NCBI RefSeq assembly: GCF_000737705.1
Contig: NZ_JPRH01000015.1
Coordinates: 1 to 35,942, forward strand
Origin: Chryseobacterium soli
Lineage (GTDB): Bacteria > Bacteroidota > Bacteroidia > Flavobacteriales > Weeksellaceae
DNA: 35,942 nucleotides
Reading direction: 5' to 3'
In this document: piece by piece, positions 17,974-26,013 of the stretch
How positions within the stretch are numbered: position 1 is the first letter of the stretch
Layout of the letters: each line of letters opens with the position of its first letter
The notes under the pieces: generated by a model
Told to the model about the DNA's origin: nothing
The model's input: only the letters and a program-made list of their open reading frames with translations
The model's database searches: none
Position numbers and translations under genes: made by a program

Positions 17974-19197
17974 TTATCTGATTAATATACTCTCGAGATC
18001 CTTCCAAAACATCGGATAGGATTTTTCCACTACCTCTTCCTCTTCAATGTTGAGTTCTTTAATTAAACAAAACGGTGCAAAGCTCATTGCCATTCTGTGG
18101 TCCTGATACGTTTTAATAGAAATATTTTCTTGCGGCTCGTTGAAGCTGATCGATTTGACCGTTAGATCTGTGATTTCAGTTTCAGTTCCTAATTTTTTCA
18201 ACTCAATATGCAAAGCTGAAAGTCGGTCGGTTTCTTTTACCTTTAACGTCCCCAATCCTGAAATATCAAATGGAATTTTCAAAGCGGCTGCTGTTACACA
18301 AAGTGTTTGCGCGATGTCCGGACAATTATTCATATCCAAAATAATCTTTTCCGGAAATGAGAAATTAGGATGAGGCTGAAGAGTAAGCTTGTGTTCATCT
18401 TCTGAGAAAATTGTTTTAATTCCGAAAAACTCTTCATAGATTTTTGCAATGGCAGAATCTCCCTGAGTTGATTCTTTGTAAAAACTTTTCAGGTGGATAG
18501 TTTCTCTTCCTAACGCACAGATCGAGTAGAAGTAAGAAGCAGAGCTCCAGTCACTTTCAACCTCATAATTCACTGTGGTCGTCTCAGCATCTGTTGTGAA
18601 TGGTTCTACCTGGATGGTACTTCCTGTAAAATGAGTTTTAATACCGAATTTTGTTAAAATATCCAGCGTCATTTCGATATAAGACCTCGAAGTCACTTCG
18701 CCGACAAGATTGATTTCCAGTCCGTTTTCCAGTTTTCCGGCGATCAATAAAAGCGAAGTAATGAACTGGCTTGAAATATTCGCAGGAACATTTACCTGAG
18801 TTTGAGTGATCTTTCTACCATGGATTTTTAAAGGCGGAAAACCTTCATTTTCCATGTATTCAATTTCTACCCCCAGATTTTGCAGGGCAGTGACCAGATT
18901 TTTGATCGGACGTTCTTTCATCCTTCCTGAACCGGTAAGAACCGTTATTTTCCCTTCTGCAATGGAATAATAAGAGGTAAGAAAACGCATAGCAGTTCCG
19001 GCGTGGTGTATGTCTACAATTTCAGTAGTTTCAGACAGTGCTTTTTTAAGCAATTGGGTATCCTGGGAATTAGATAAATTACCGATTTTTATAGTGTTGA
19101 ACAGACTTTCCAAAATCAATAAACGATTCGAAATACTTTTCGAACCGCTGATTTGGACTGTTTTATTTCCTAATAGTGTTGATTTTTCTAGCTTCAT
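17974..19197 (-). CDS. aroA: 3-phosphoshikimate 1-carboxyvinyltransferase (EPSP synthase)
   Basis: The 407-residue product has the usual length and all family landmarks. These are SGSKSISNRLL (17-27; Lys and Ser-Arg binding shikimate-3-phosphate), HAGTAMRFLTS (65-75; phosphoenolpyruvate loop), GSGRMKERPI (about 89-98), MNNCPDIAQTL (the catalytic Asp region), KVKETDR, and YQDHRMAMSFA near the C-terminus. It transfers enolpyruvate from PEP to shikimate-3-phosphate in the cytoplasmic shikimate pathway to aromatic amino acids. It lies inside a run of envelope-related genes, 77 bases after the MazG-like gene; no other aro genes are in the window. Confidence 0.97.
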   Translation of the reverse strand: MKLEKSTLLGNKTVQISGSKSISNRLLILESLFNTIKIGNLSNSQDTQLLKKALSETTEIVDIHHAGTAMRFLTSYYSIAEGKITVLTGSGRMKERPIKNLVTALQNLGVEIEYMENEGFPPLKIHGRKITQTQVNVPANISSQFITSLLLIAGKLENGLEINLVGEVTSRSYIEMTLDILTKFGIKTHFTGSTIQVEPFTTDAETTTVNYEVESDWSSASYFYSICALGRETIHLKSFYKESTQGDSAIAKIYEEFFGIKTIFSEDEHKLTLQPHPNFSFPEKIILDMNNCPDIAQTLCVTAAALKIPFDISGLGTLKVKETDRLSALHIELKKLGTETEITDLTVKSISFNEPQENISIKTYQDHRMAMSFAPFCLIKELNIEEEEVVEKSYPMFWKDLESILIR

Positions 19198-19204
19198 TGT
19201 TTCT

Positions 19205-19264
19205 TCAGATTTCAGATTGTGGACCTCAGATTTCAGATAGTAAAGTCTATTATCAGAAATCTGA
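19205..19264. repeat. Short TCAGATTTCAGAT direct and inverted repeats
   Basis: TCAGATTTCAGAT occurs at 19205-19217 and again at 19226-19238 (period 21). A related inverted copy ATCAGAAATCTGA is at 19252-19264, so the copies could form a hairpin. It fills the gap between the MazG-like gene and aroA. Confidence 0.6.
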
Positions 19265-19274
19265 TTCCGGTATC

Positions 19275-19601
19275 TTATTTTAATTTTTCATTATTCTGAT
19301 GGCGGTCTTTATCGCGGTCAGTTTTTATCTTCATTTTTTTATCGAAAGCTTCCTGTAGATTCACTCCGGTCTGGTTGGCCAGACATAGCGTTACAAACAG
19401 TACATCAGCTAATTCTTCTCCGAGGTCTTTCGTCTTATCACTTTCCTTTTCATTCTGTTCACCATACCTCCGGGCGATGATTCTTGCCACTTCGCCTACT
19501 TCTTCAGTAAGCATCGCCATATTGGTGAGTTCATTAAAATAGCGGACGCCGATGGTTTTGATCCATTCGTCGACCTGTTGCTGTAGTTGGGTTATTTCCA
19601 T
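19275..19601 (-). CDS. MazG-like nucleotide pyrophosphohydrolase
   Basis: The 108-residue product is a single all-alpha MazG-type domain. The metal-binding pattern is visible as MLTEEVGEVARII (about 30-42, the ExxE half) and DLGEELADVLFVTLCLANQTG (about 59-79, the ExxD half). Family members hydrolyse nucleoside triphosphates to the monophosphate and pyrophosphate, often clearing abnormal nucleotides. The start overlaps the stop of the beta-helix lipoprotein gene by one base (TAATG), indicating coupling. Confidence 0.92.
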   Translation of the reverse strand: MEITQLQQQVDEWIKTIGVRYFNELTNMAMLTEEVGEVARIIARRYGEQNEKESDKTKDLGEELADVLFVTLCLANQTGVNLQEAFDKKMKIKTDRDKDRHQNNEKLK

Positions 19602-21010
19602 TATTGATAGGCTCCTAGAGTAGGGTTAGACGTTCTGGATACATTCACGATATCAAAAGGAACCGTTCCTGCAGTTGCAACATTTCCTTTACCTCTAGCC
19701 GGGGAAGCCGTTTTTACTCTTAAATTCTGTTTTGCCGTAAAGTAATTAACAAATTGAGGATCTTGATTCTTAATACTCTGTACTACATTAACATTGTTGT
19801 CAAAAGGGAAGCCTGCTTCCGAGGTACTTGAATATTTTAATAAAGAATTTTGAATCAGGAAGTCAAACTGCTGTCCTGGCGTTTGCTCGAAATTCACCGC
19901 ATTATCCCTGTCAGAATAGACAATGGAATTTTTGACGCTAAGGTTCTGCAATGCTCCCTGTTCGGTTTGTCCCGCATCATTCTTCCATTCGTTGGTAGCG
20001 AAGATTCCCATTCTGTTGAATGAACCCAGCGTTTTAGAATAATTAGCAATCGTAGCATGGGTATAATTATGATTACCCCCTCTGAAAATTCCGATGCAGG
20101 ATTCTCCACAGTTGTTCATCACTAAATTCTTGGCATTAACGGTAGATCCTACTGCATAAATTCCGTATTCCTGGAAAGTATGGATAAATGAATTGCTGAT
20201 CGTCGCATTCGTTTGTCTCATATCCAGGCCTCTTGTTCCTCCGAAAAGTCTTGCATAAGCCATGTTAAGGATAGAACCCGTTTCCATTCTGATAGAATTC
20301 CAGTTTTTCGGAATCGTATCATAGTAAGGATCGTTCCTATCACCACGGAGAATTACTTCGTGATCCAGAGCTCCGTTGATGTTCAGGGTTGCTCCGGAAG
20401 AAACCTTCATTCCGCTGTTTTTGTGGAAATATACTTTGGTTCCCTGCTGGATATTCAGCATAATATTCGGGTTGATCGTGAGATCGCCATAGATGATTTT
20501 TGCTTTAGTATTATCCCAGACCGTATTGCTGGCAATCACATTGGGGTTACTGGATGATTTGATGAAAAATTCAGCATCCTGAACGACGGAGAATAACGTC
20601 ACGTGCTGTTGTCCTGCCGGGCTGGTGAACAGTACTTTGTCTTCAGCAATCGCTTCAGGGCCTGTCGCTTCAGGGGCAATTTCAACGAAAATATAAAGGC
20701 TGTCTTTTTTTCTTAACGGAACATCTTTAAAGTCAATACCGGCTTTTCCGTCTACATTGATTTTATAAAGAGAAGCAGCACCTTTTTCCAGGTTAATCCT
20801 TGGAATCAAAATATCTTTGTCCTCATTATTGTATACTTTTACCACGTAAGTTTCAGAACGTACCTGATGATATACAGTGTCACAGAATACGGTGTCTTTT
20901 GAAAAACGTAGCTGCTGTGAAGGAGCATCAAAGGTAATATCGTCTTTATTACATGATACTGCTGCAAGAAGCATCCAAAAAGAAAGAGCCAGTAATAATT
21001 TGAATTTCAT
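19601..21010 (-). CDS. Right-handed beta-helix lipoprotein
   Basis: The 469-residue product has a lipoprotein signal ending AAVSC (Cys20). The first part (about 25-150) is a beta domain (SETYVVKVYNNEDKDILI). From about 165 to 440 there are repeated short strands with small residues and Asn ladders (SGATLNINGALDHEVILRGD, TNATISNSFIHTFQEYGIYA, LQNLSVKNSIVYSD), typical of a parallel beta-helix. It ends NPTLGAYQ, a frequent end for this class. A surface or outer-membrane-anchored location is expected; no enzyme active site is evident. It is first in the eight-gene leftward cluster, with its own promoter-like element upstream. Confidence 0.85.
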   Translation of the reverse strand: MKFKLLLALSFWMLLAAVSCNKDDITFDAPSQQLRFSKDTVFCDTVYHQVRSETYVVKVYNNEDKDILIPRINLEKGAASLYKINVDGKAGIDFKDVPLRKKDSLYIFVEIAPEATGPEAIAEDKVLFTSPAGQQHVTLFSVVQDAEFFIKSSSNPNVIASNTVWDNTKAKIIYGDLTINPNIMLNIQQGTKVYFHKNSGMKVSSGATLNINGALDHEVILRGDRNDPYYDTIPKNWNSIRMETGSILNMAYARLFGGTRGLDMRQTNATISNSFIHTFQEYGIYAVGSTVNAKNLVMNNCGESCIGIFRGGNHNYTHATIANYSKTLGSFNRMGIFATNEWKNDAGQTEQGALQNLSVKNSIVYSDRDNAVNFEQTPGQQFDFLIQNSLLKYSSTSEAGFPFDNNVNVVQSIKNQDPQFVNYFTAKQNLRVKTASPARGKGNVATAGTVPFDIVNVSRTSNPTLGAYQ

Positions 21011-21035
21011 CGAAAGTAAAGTTTAATATAGATTC

Positions 21036-21070
21036 CAAATTTAACGAAAATACTTTGAATTTCTTATCAA
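21036..21070 (-). promoter_or_regulatory. Promoter of the leftward eight-gene cluster
   Basis: The minus strand carries TAAATTTG (21043-21036), matching the Bacteroidota -7 element TAnnTTTG, about 25 bases before the start at 21010. A TTG (21070-21068) lies 24 bases upstream, slightly longer than usual spacing. Confidence 0.55.
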
Positions 21071-21093
21071 GAAAAAAAATATTGGACCTAGAG

Positions 21094-21124
21094 TTTGGAA
21101 TTTAAAAAAAATATTGTATTTTTG
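21094..21124 (+). promoter_or_regulatory. Promoter of rpmE2
   Basis: TTTG (21094-21097) and TATTTTTG (21117-21124) with 19 bases between match the Bacteroidota -33/-7 promoter. Transcription would start near 21130 and leave a leader of about 70 bases before rpmE2. Confidence 0.7.
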
Positions 21125-21197
21125 CACCCTAAAATTAGCAGAGAAATATCCATTACTATTTCGAAAGCAAAACTTTAATTTTTTTAACAATTGTATT

Positions 21198-21449
21198 ATG
21201 AAAAACGGAATCCACCCAGAAAATTATAGACTTGTTGTTTTCAAAGATATGAGTAACGACGAGGTGTTTCTTTGCAAATCTACTGCAGAAACAAAAGACA
21301 CTATCCAATATGAAGGACAAGAGTATCCTTTAATTAAAATGGAAATCTCTTCTACTTCTCACCCTTTCTACACTGGTAAAGTGAAGTTGGTTGACACTGC
21401 AGGTAGAGTTGATAAGTTCATGAACAAATACAAAAAATTCGCTAAGTAA
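21198..21449 (+). CDS. rpmE2: 50S ribosomal protein L31, type B
   Basis: The product is 83 residues from the ATG at 21198. An upstream in-frame start would add 28 residues foreign to the family and overlap the promoter. The sequence begins MKNGIHPENYRLVVFKD and contains TSHPFYTGKVKLVDTAGRVDKF. It lacks the CxxC zinc pair, as in type B (zinc-independent) L31. It belongs to the large ribosomal subunit. It is transcribed alone between a clear promoter and a terminator. Confidence 0.97.
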   Translation: MKNGIHPENYRLVVFKDMSNDEVFLCKSTAETKDTIQYEGQEYPLIKMEISSTSHPFYTGKVKLVDTAGRVDKFMNKYKKFAK

Positions 21450-21472
21450 TTTTTTGTATTTAGAAAATATAG

Positions 21473-21502
21473 AAGTCTTCCAAATTATTGGGAGACTTTT
21501 TT
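21473..21502 (+). terminator. Terminator of rpmE2
   Basis: AAGTCTTCC (21473-21481) pairs with GGAGACTT (21491-21498) with one bulged T, followed by a run of T. Confidence 0.8.
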
Positions 21503-21596
21503 ATTGTATTTTTGTTTTAGAGAACGAACTTATCTGTTATTAACCAGAATATATATGTCCGTTACCGATATCTAATATTTAAATAGCTAAAAAAAT

Positions 21597-22757
21597 ATGC
21601 AGTTAGTATTTTCGGATGCACAATATTGGGAAGATTTTCTTCCGCTTACTTTTACCCGTCCTGTTGCAGCCATGCGTTGCGGAATTCTTACTTTCGCAGA
21701 GAGATGGGAAAAAATTTTAGAGAATACAGAAGTTTCTTATTTTACTGAGCATTACCTGCAGGCAAAATTTAAAGAACCCGAAGCAAAGGAAAGCCTTTTC
21801 CTGGTAACCAATTTCTTGCCTACTGAAACCATCATTCAGCAAATAAAAGATCTGAAACTGGGGGAGGCATTAGTCTATGAAGACGAACTGATTGCCGCCA
21901 AGATTAATATGAAAGGTTTTTCACTCAACCAGATTGAGAAAATGACTGATATTAAGGAAGAGCTTATCTTTTTTAAAAAACCAACCGATCTATTTACCCA
22001 TAATCATAAAGCAATCGATTTCGATTTTGAACTGCTTACCAAAGGAAGAATTTCTCAGGAATTATCTTTAACCAATGGTTTTCTGGGAGATAAAAAAGAC
22101 CTTTTTATTGAAGAAGGAGCCCAGATTGAGTTTTCGACGCTTAATGCAAAAACCGGGAAGATATACATCGGCAAAAATGCAGAGGTGATGGAAGGATGTA
22201 ATCTGCGAGGTCCTATTGCCCTTTGTGAAGACTCTAAATTCAACTTAGGAGCAAAAATTTATGGTGCTACCACGATCGGTCCTCATTGTAAAGTGGGAGG
22301 TGAGGTAAGCAATATTATTATTATTGGATATTCTAATAAAGGACATGACGGCTTTGTTGGAAATTCTGTGATCGGTGAATGGTGTAATCTGGGTGCAGAT
22401 ACCAATTCTTCTAACCTTAAAAATAATTATGCCAACGTAAAACTCTGGAACTACAGAACCAAAGCATTTGAAGACACAGGATTGCAATTTACCGGACTTA
22501 TTATGGGAGATCATTCCAAAACAGCAATCAACACTCAATTAAATACAGGGACTGTCATTGGGGTGGCCTCTAATATTTTTAAAGAAGGATTCCCTCCTAA
22601 CCTTGTGGAAAATTTTTCCTGGGGCGGATTTAAAGGAGATGAGAGATTTAAACTGGATAAGGCCTATGAAGTAGCAGAAAAAGTAATGGCCAGAAGAAAA
22701 GTGCCGTTAACAGATGATGACAAGGCGGTTTTAAAATATATTTTTGACACGTATTAA
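21597..22757 (+). CDS. GlmU-like sugar nucleotidyltransferase / hexapeptide-repeat protein
   Basis: The 386-residue product combines an N-terminal nucleotidyltransferase-like domain (about 1-150; opening LVFSDAQYWEDFLPLTFTRP and GILTFAERW) with a left-handed beta-helix of hexapeptide repeats (about 165-345; GKIYIGKNAEVMEG, GATTIGPHCKVGGEV, NSVIGEWCNLGADTN, GTVIGVASNIF). This layout is that of the Bacteroidota GlmU-like proteins, thought to act in sugar-nucleotide synthesis. The canonical GlmU pyrophosphorylase signature LxxGxGxRM is absent, so UDP-GlcNAc synthesis is not assured. It stands alone between rpmE2 and the sigma-factor operon, with its own terminator. Confidence 0.88.
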   Translation: MQLVFSDAQYWEDFLPLTFTRPVAAMRCGILTFAERWEKILENTEVSYFTEHYLQAKFKEPEAKESLFLVTNFLPTETIIQQIKDLKLGEALVYEDELIAAKINMKGFSLNQIEKMTDIKEELIFFKKPTDLFTHNHKAIDFDFELLTKGRISQELSLTNGFLGDKKDLFIEEGAQIEFSTLNAKTGKIYIGKNAEVMEGCNLRGPIALCEDSKFNLGAKIYGATTIGPHCKVGGEVSNIIIIGYSNKGHDGFVGNSVIGEWCNLGADTNSSNLKNNYANVKLWNYRTKAFEDTGLQFTGLIMGDHSKTAINTQLNTGTVIGVASNIFKEGFPPNLVENFSWGGFKGDERFKLDKAYEVAEKVMARRKVPLTDDDKAVLKYIFDTY

Positions 22758-22772
22758 TCCGATATACAAAGG

Positions 22773-22799
22773 AAACTTCAAATTATTTGAAGTTTTTTT
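22773..22799 (+). terminator. Terminator of the GlmU-like gene
   Basis: AAACTTCAA (22773-22781) and TTGAAGTTT (22787-22795) form a 9-bp stem with a 5-base loop and a T-run to 22799. Confidence 0.8.
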
Positions 22800-22856
22800 A
22801 CTTTATGATGTAATAGAATTAAAATTTTAATTGTCTTACTAATAGAAACAAAGCTC

Positions 22857-23366
22857 ATGACCCAGGAAACCTTTAAGGATACGGTATTTATTCTCAAAAA
22901 CGAGATGTGTCGTTTTGCGAAAAGATTTGTCATGAGCAGTGATGAAGCAGAAGATGTAGTGCAGGATCTGATGGTGAAGTTCTGGCAGAAGAAGGATGAG
23001 CTCGAGAAGTTTGGAAATTTAAAATCCTATGCTTTGAAATCCGTCCGGAACGAATGCCTGAACCGGCTGAAACATCACGATGTCAGGCAGGGGTTTGCAG
23101 ATATGCAGTTGCACAGATCCGAGCTCTACAGTATGGAGGTCAATAATCTGAAGGAGCATATCGTAGGGTTTATCAACCAGCTCCCCGAAAAACAAAAAAT
23201 GGTGATCCATTTGAAAGATGTAGAAGAGTACGAAGTGTCTGAAATTTCTGAAATGCTGGAAATGGAAGAAAATGCAGTAAGAGTCAATCTTATGCGGGCA
23301 AGACAAAAAGTAAAGGAACAAATTTCACAACTGATGAATTATGAACAAAGATCAATTTCAAGATAA
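22857..23366 (+). CDS. ECF-type RNA polymerase sigma factor
   Basis: The 169-residue product shows sigma region 2 (about 12-75; SSDEAEDVVQDLMVKFWQ, LKSYALKSVRNECLNRLKHH) and region 4 (about 110-160; LPEKQKMVIHLKDVEEYEVS, ENAVRVNLMRARQKVKEQI, the helix-turn-helix). There is no signal peptide. It directs core RNA polymerase to a small regulon. Its end overlaps the next gene by 26 bases, so it is co-expressed with a membrane protein likely to be its anti-sigma factor. The signal is unknown; by genomic context it may control the DUF4252/GIN genes downstream. Confidence 0.94.
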   Translation: MTQETFKDTVFILKNEMCRFAKRFVMSSDEAEDVVQDLMVKFWQKKDELEKFGNLKSYALKSVRNECLNRLKHHDVRQGFADMQLHRSELYSMEVNNLKEHIVGFINQLPEKQKMVIHLKDVEEYEVSEISEMLEMEENAVRVNLMRARQKVKEQISQLMNYEQRSISR

Positions 23367-24009
23367 ATACGATGAGATCTTCCAGGAGATAAAGGAAGAA
23401 AAAATGGACTGGAGCTTTGAAGATTTTCTTCAAAAGGTAGAAAGTGAAGAATCTCAGCATCAGGAAACGCCGATTATCCCGATTCAAAAGAAAAAGGGAT
23501 CTTCCCTGAAATGGGTTTGGATGGCAGCGGGTCTGGTGATGCTTTTCAGTATAGGTTTTATCTTTAATACGACTCAAAATGCTGATGCGGGAGATAAAGA
23601 AAAACTGGTGCAGGATGAAGTTTTGAGACAAAAATCAAGCTTTATTGAAGAAAATAACGATCATCAGGAACAGGTGGCAATCAATCATACCGATTCTATT
23701 CCGGAAGCTAAAAAAGATTCCATCTTTCAGGAAAATACGGTTGCGGATAAAGATGTTCTGGATGGAATCCTGCCGAAAAGAGGAAGACTGAAAAAAGAAG
23801 CAAAACCAAGGTTTGTAAATAATACTTCTTTTAAAAATAATAAAGCTTCAGATTCTACAGGGTATAAAAATTCTTATGTTATTGTAAACGGCAAAAGAAT
23901 AGACAACGTAGAAGAAGCAATTAATGTGACTAAATACTCATTTCAGATATTTGCAAATAACGTTAGTGAAAAATTAGTACAGACTAAAGTAGTAGACGAC
24001 GATTATTAA
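23341..24009 (+). CDS. Probable anti-sigma factor, single membrane segment
   Basis: The 222-residue product has an acidic cytoplasmic N-terminus (1-57; KYDEIFQEIKEEKMDWSFEDFLQKVE), one membrane segment (about 58-76; VWMAAGLVMLFSIGFIF) and a mostly polar outer part rich in Lys/Asp/Glu. It overlaps the sigma gene by 26 bases. Cytoplasmic helix plus one membrane segment plus overlap with a sigma gene is the usual anti-sigma arrangement; no zinc-binding anti-sigma motif is seen. Its C-terminal 60 residues (SYVIVNGKRIDNVEEAINV) are well ordered and may sense the signal. The role is inferred. Confidence 0.82.
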   Translation: MNKDQFQDKYDEIFQEIKEEKMDWSFEDFLQKVESEESQHQETPIIPIQKKKGSSLKWVWMAAGLVMLFSIGFIFNTTQNADAGDKEKLVQDEVLRQKSSFIEENNDHQEQVAINHTDSIPEAKKDSIFQENTVADKDVLDGILPKRGRLKKEAKPRFVNNTSFKNNKASDSTGYKNSYVIVNGKRIDNVEEAINVTKYSFQIFANNVSEKLVQTKVVDDDY

Positions 24010-24070
24010 CTAAAAATAGATAATGACCTGATCAGGCGACTGTAATTCGACAAAAAATAAAAATTGACTC

Positions 24071-25354
24071 ATGAAAAAAATATTCATAATATTCGCATTT
24101 GCCTTTTCACATTTCTTTAATGTGTACGGGCAGGAAGATAAATTCGACAAGCTTTTTGAGAAATATCAGCAGGTAGAAGGTGTGACCTCCATTAAAATTG
24201 CAAAACCAATGTTCGGTATGCTTAGCAGCCTGAATATAGATGACTCTCAGCTTGATCAGATAAAGCCTCTCTTGAGTAAAATTAAAGGGCTTAGAATTTT
24301 GATCACAGAAAATCCCGAGAATATCAATACCAAAGACGGTAAACGTGTACAGGTTAATCTGTCTCAAATTAATAAAGATATTTCCAATTATCTGAATACA
24401 CTGAATTACAGTGAAATAATGACAGTGAACAGCAGTGGAAGCAAAATAAAATTTCTTTCTTCAGAAGCTAAAGATGGAGTACTGGATGATGTATTGCTGA
24501 GCATTGATAGCGGAACCGGAGGAAATGTCCTAGTGATGCTTGATGGTAGGCTTTCCATGGATGATCTTAATAAAATTATCAACTCAAGCGAGACCAAAAT
24601 AAGTTCTGTTACCCATACAACAAGAAGCAGTATGACCTCTGAAAGTAATTCATCGTATCTGAGCGGAGAAGCCAGAAATGTAGGAGAATTTCAGGGGATC
24701 CAGGTGAGTACTGGAGTGAATGTAGTGTACAAACAGGAAAGCCCTGCGAGTATAAAAGTAATCGCAGATGCAGATAAACTCCAATACATCGTTACTAAAG
24801 TTGAAGATGGTATACTGAAAGTCTATGTAGATAATAAGGGGGTGAAAAATTTAAGATTTAAAAACTTAAATGTAAACGTTTCCTCTCCAAGAATGGGAAG
24901 TATTAAAACCTCTTCAGGAGCAACGTTTTCAACGGTGAATTCTGTACGGGAAGAAAATTTGGATGTAGAAGCGTCATCAGGATCTGTTCTGAAAGGAAAG
25001 TTTATGGTTTCTAATGTCACGAATATCAGTGCAACTTCAGGTTCCAATGTGAAAGCAGATATTACTACCAGAGATATCATCATAAAAGCTTCAAGTGGTT
25101 CAGATACCGTTATTGAAGGACAAGCCAACTTTGGAGTGATCGATATCAGCAGTGGTGCAGTATGTAAAGCTGAAAATCTGAAACTTGATGACTTGGAAGC
25201 AGAATCTACATCAGGAGGGAGTCTTACTGTGAATGTAAGAAACACGCTTAAAGTAAGAGCCTCTTCAGGAGGTCTGGTAAAATATAAAGGAAATCCGGAA
25301 ATTGATGCTAAGATCAGCAAAACTTCCGGGGGAACATTAAAACCTATTAACTAA
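24071..25354 (+). CDS. Secreted DUF4252 plus GIN-domain (DUF2807) fusion
   Basis: The 427-residue product has a signal peptide (1-20, ending VYGQ). Residues about 22-175 resemble DUF4252 (FDKLFEKYQQVEGVTSIKIAKP, LSMDDLNKIINSSE). After a Ser/Thr-rich linker (about 176-200), residues about 205-427 form a DUF2807/head-GIN beta-helix domain with repeated short Ser-Ser-Gly turns (TSSGATF, EASSGSVL, ATSGSNV, ASSGSDT, ISSGAVC, STSGGSL, ASSGGLV, TSGGTL). Both are surface or periplasmic beta modules of unknown biochemistry. It shares its operon with the sigma and anti-sigma genes and a second DUF4252 gene 12 bases downstream. Confidence 0.85.
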   Translation: MKKIFIIFAFAFSHFFNVYGQEDKFDKLFEKYQQVEGVTSIKIAKPMFGMLSSLNIDDSQLDQIKPLLSKIKGLRILITENPENINTKDGKRVQVNLSQINKDISNYLNTLNYSEIMTVNSSGSKIKFLSSEAKDGVLDDVLLSIDSGTGGNVLVMLDGRLSMDDLNKIINSSETKISSVTHTTRSSMTSESNSSYLSGEARNVGEFQGIQVSTGVNVVYKQESPASIKVIADADKLQYIVTKVEDGILKVYVDNKGVKNLRFKNLNVNVSSPRMGSIKTSSGATFSTVNSVREENLDVEASSGSVLKGKFMVSNVTNISATSGSNVKADITTRDIIIKASSGSDTVIEGQANFGVIDISSGAVCKAENLKLDDLEAESTSGGSLTVNVRNTLKVRASSGGLVKYKGNPEIDAKISKTSGGTLKPIN

Positions 25355-25366
25355 AACCTATTAGCC

Positions 25367-25867
25367 ATGAAAACTTTACCTAAAATAATTCTGACCTTCA
25401 GTGTTGTATTTCTTTTACAGTCTTGTATGGTTTCAGAAAGGCCCAATATGGCCTTTTTCAGAAGCTCTGAGCGCGATTTCAAAGGAGCAAAGTTTGTAAG
25501 CATCAATGTTCCGATGTTTGTAGCCAGACCTTTTATACGAAAAGCTTTAAAAGAAGATGAAGACAGTGAAGAGATTTTAAATCTGGTTAAAAAAGTTTCC
25601 AAGATTAAAGTATTGACGGTAGAAAATGGTGACCGCAGTATGCTGCAGGAATATGCTCAATATTTAAATAATGATAAGTTTGAGGAATGGGCAACCATAA
25701 AACATGATGGAGATAATGTGAATATAAGAGTAAAACAGGATGGCGAAACCATCAAAAATATGCTCATCACCGTAAATTCCGATAAAGAATTGGTTTTTGT
25801 AGATGTAAAAGGAAGCTTTACGGCAGATGATATTTCAAGAATGATTAATTCAGCTTCAGACAAGTAG
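25367..25867 (+). CDS. DUF4252 lipoprotein
   Basis: The 166-residue product has a lipoprotein signal ending FLLQSC (Cys20). The rest is one DUF4252 domain (DFKGAKFVSINVPMFVARP, KKVSKIKVLTVENGD, ending SFTADDISRMINSASDK), paralogous to the N-terminal part of the preceding protein, whose matching end is SMDDLNKIINSSE. It is the last gene of the sigma-factor operon, followed by a terminator. It is probably membrane-anchored and works with the GIN-domain protein; function unknown. Confidence 0.87.
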   Translation: MKTLPKIILTFSVVFLLQSCMVSERPNMAFFRSSERDFKGAKFVSINVPMFVARPFIRKALKEDEDSEEILNLVKKVSKIKVLTVENGDRSMLQEYAQYLNNDKFEEWATIKHDGDNVNIRVKQDGETIKNMLITVNSDKELVFVDVKGSFTADDISRMINSASDK

Positions 25868-25895
25868 TTTCATATACATTTTATTTTGTGTAAGG

Positions 25896-25920
25896 CCGTT
25901 CCAAATTGGGGCGGTTTTTT
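25896..25920 (+). terminator. Terminator of the ECF-sigma operon
   Basis: CCGTTCC (25896-25902) pairs with GGGGCGG (25908-25914), including two G-U pairs, followed by six T. Confidence 0.82.
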
Positions 25921-25991
25921 GATTTAAGTTATTGATTATTAATTTTTATGTAAACTATTGAAAAGGACTTTCATATGTCATTCAAATAACC

Positions 25992-25999
25992 TAATTTTG
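25992..25999 (+). promoter_or_regulatory. -7 promoter element of guaB
   Basis: TAATTTTG matches the TAnnTTTG element 14 bases before the guaB start. No TTG lies at ideal -33 spacing. Confidence 0.45.
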
Positions 26000-26013
26000 C
26001 AAAGAAAGTAAAG

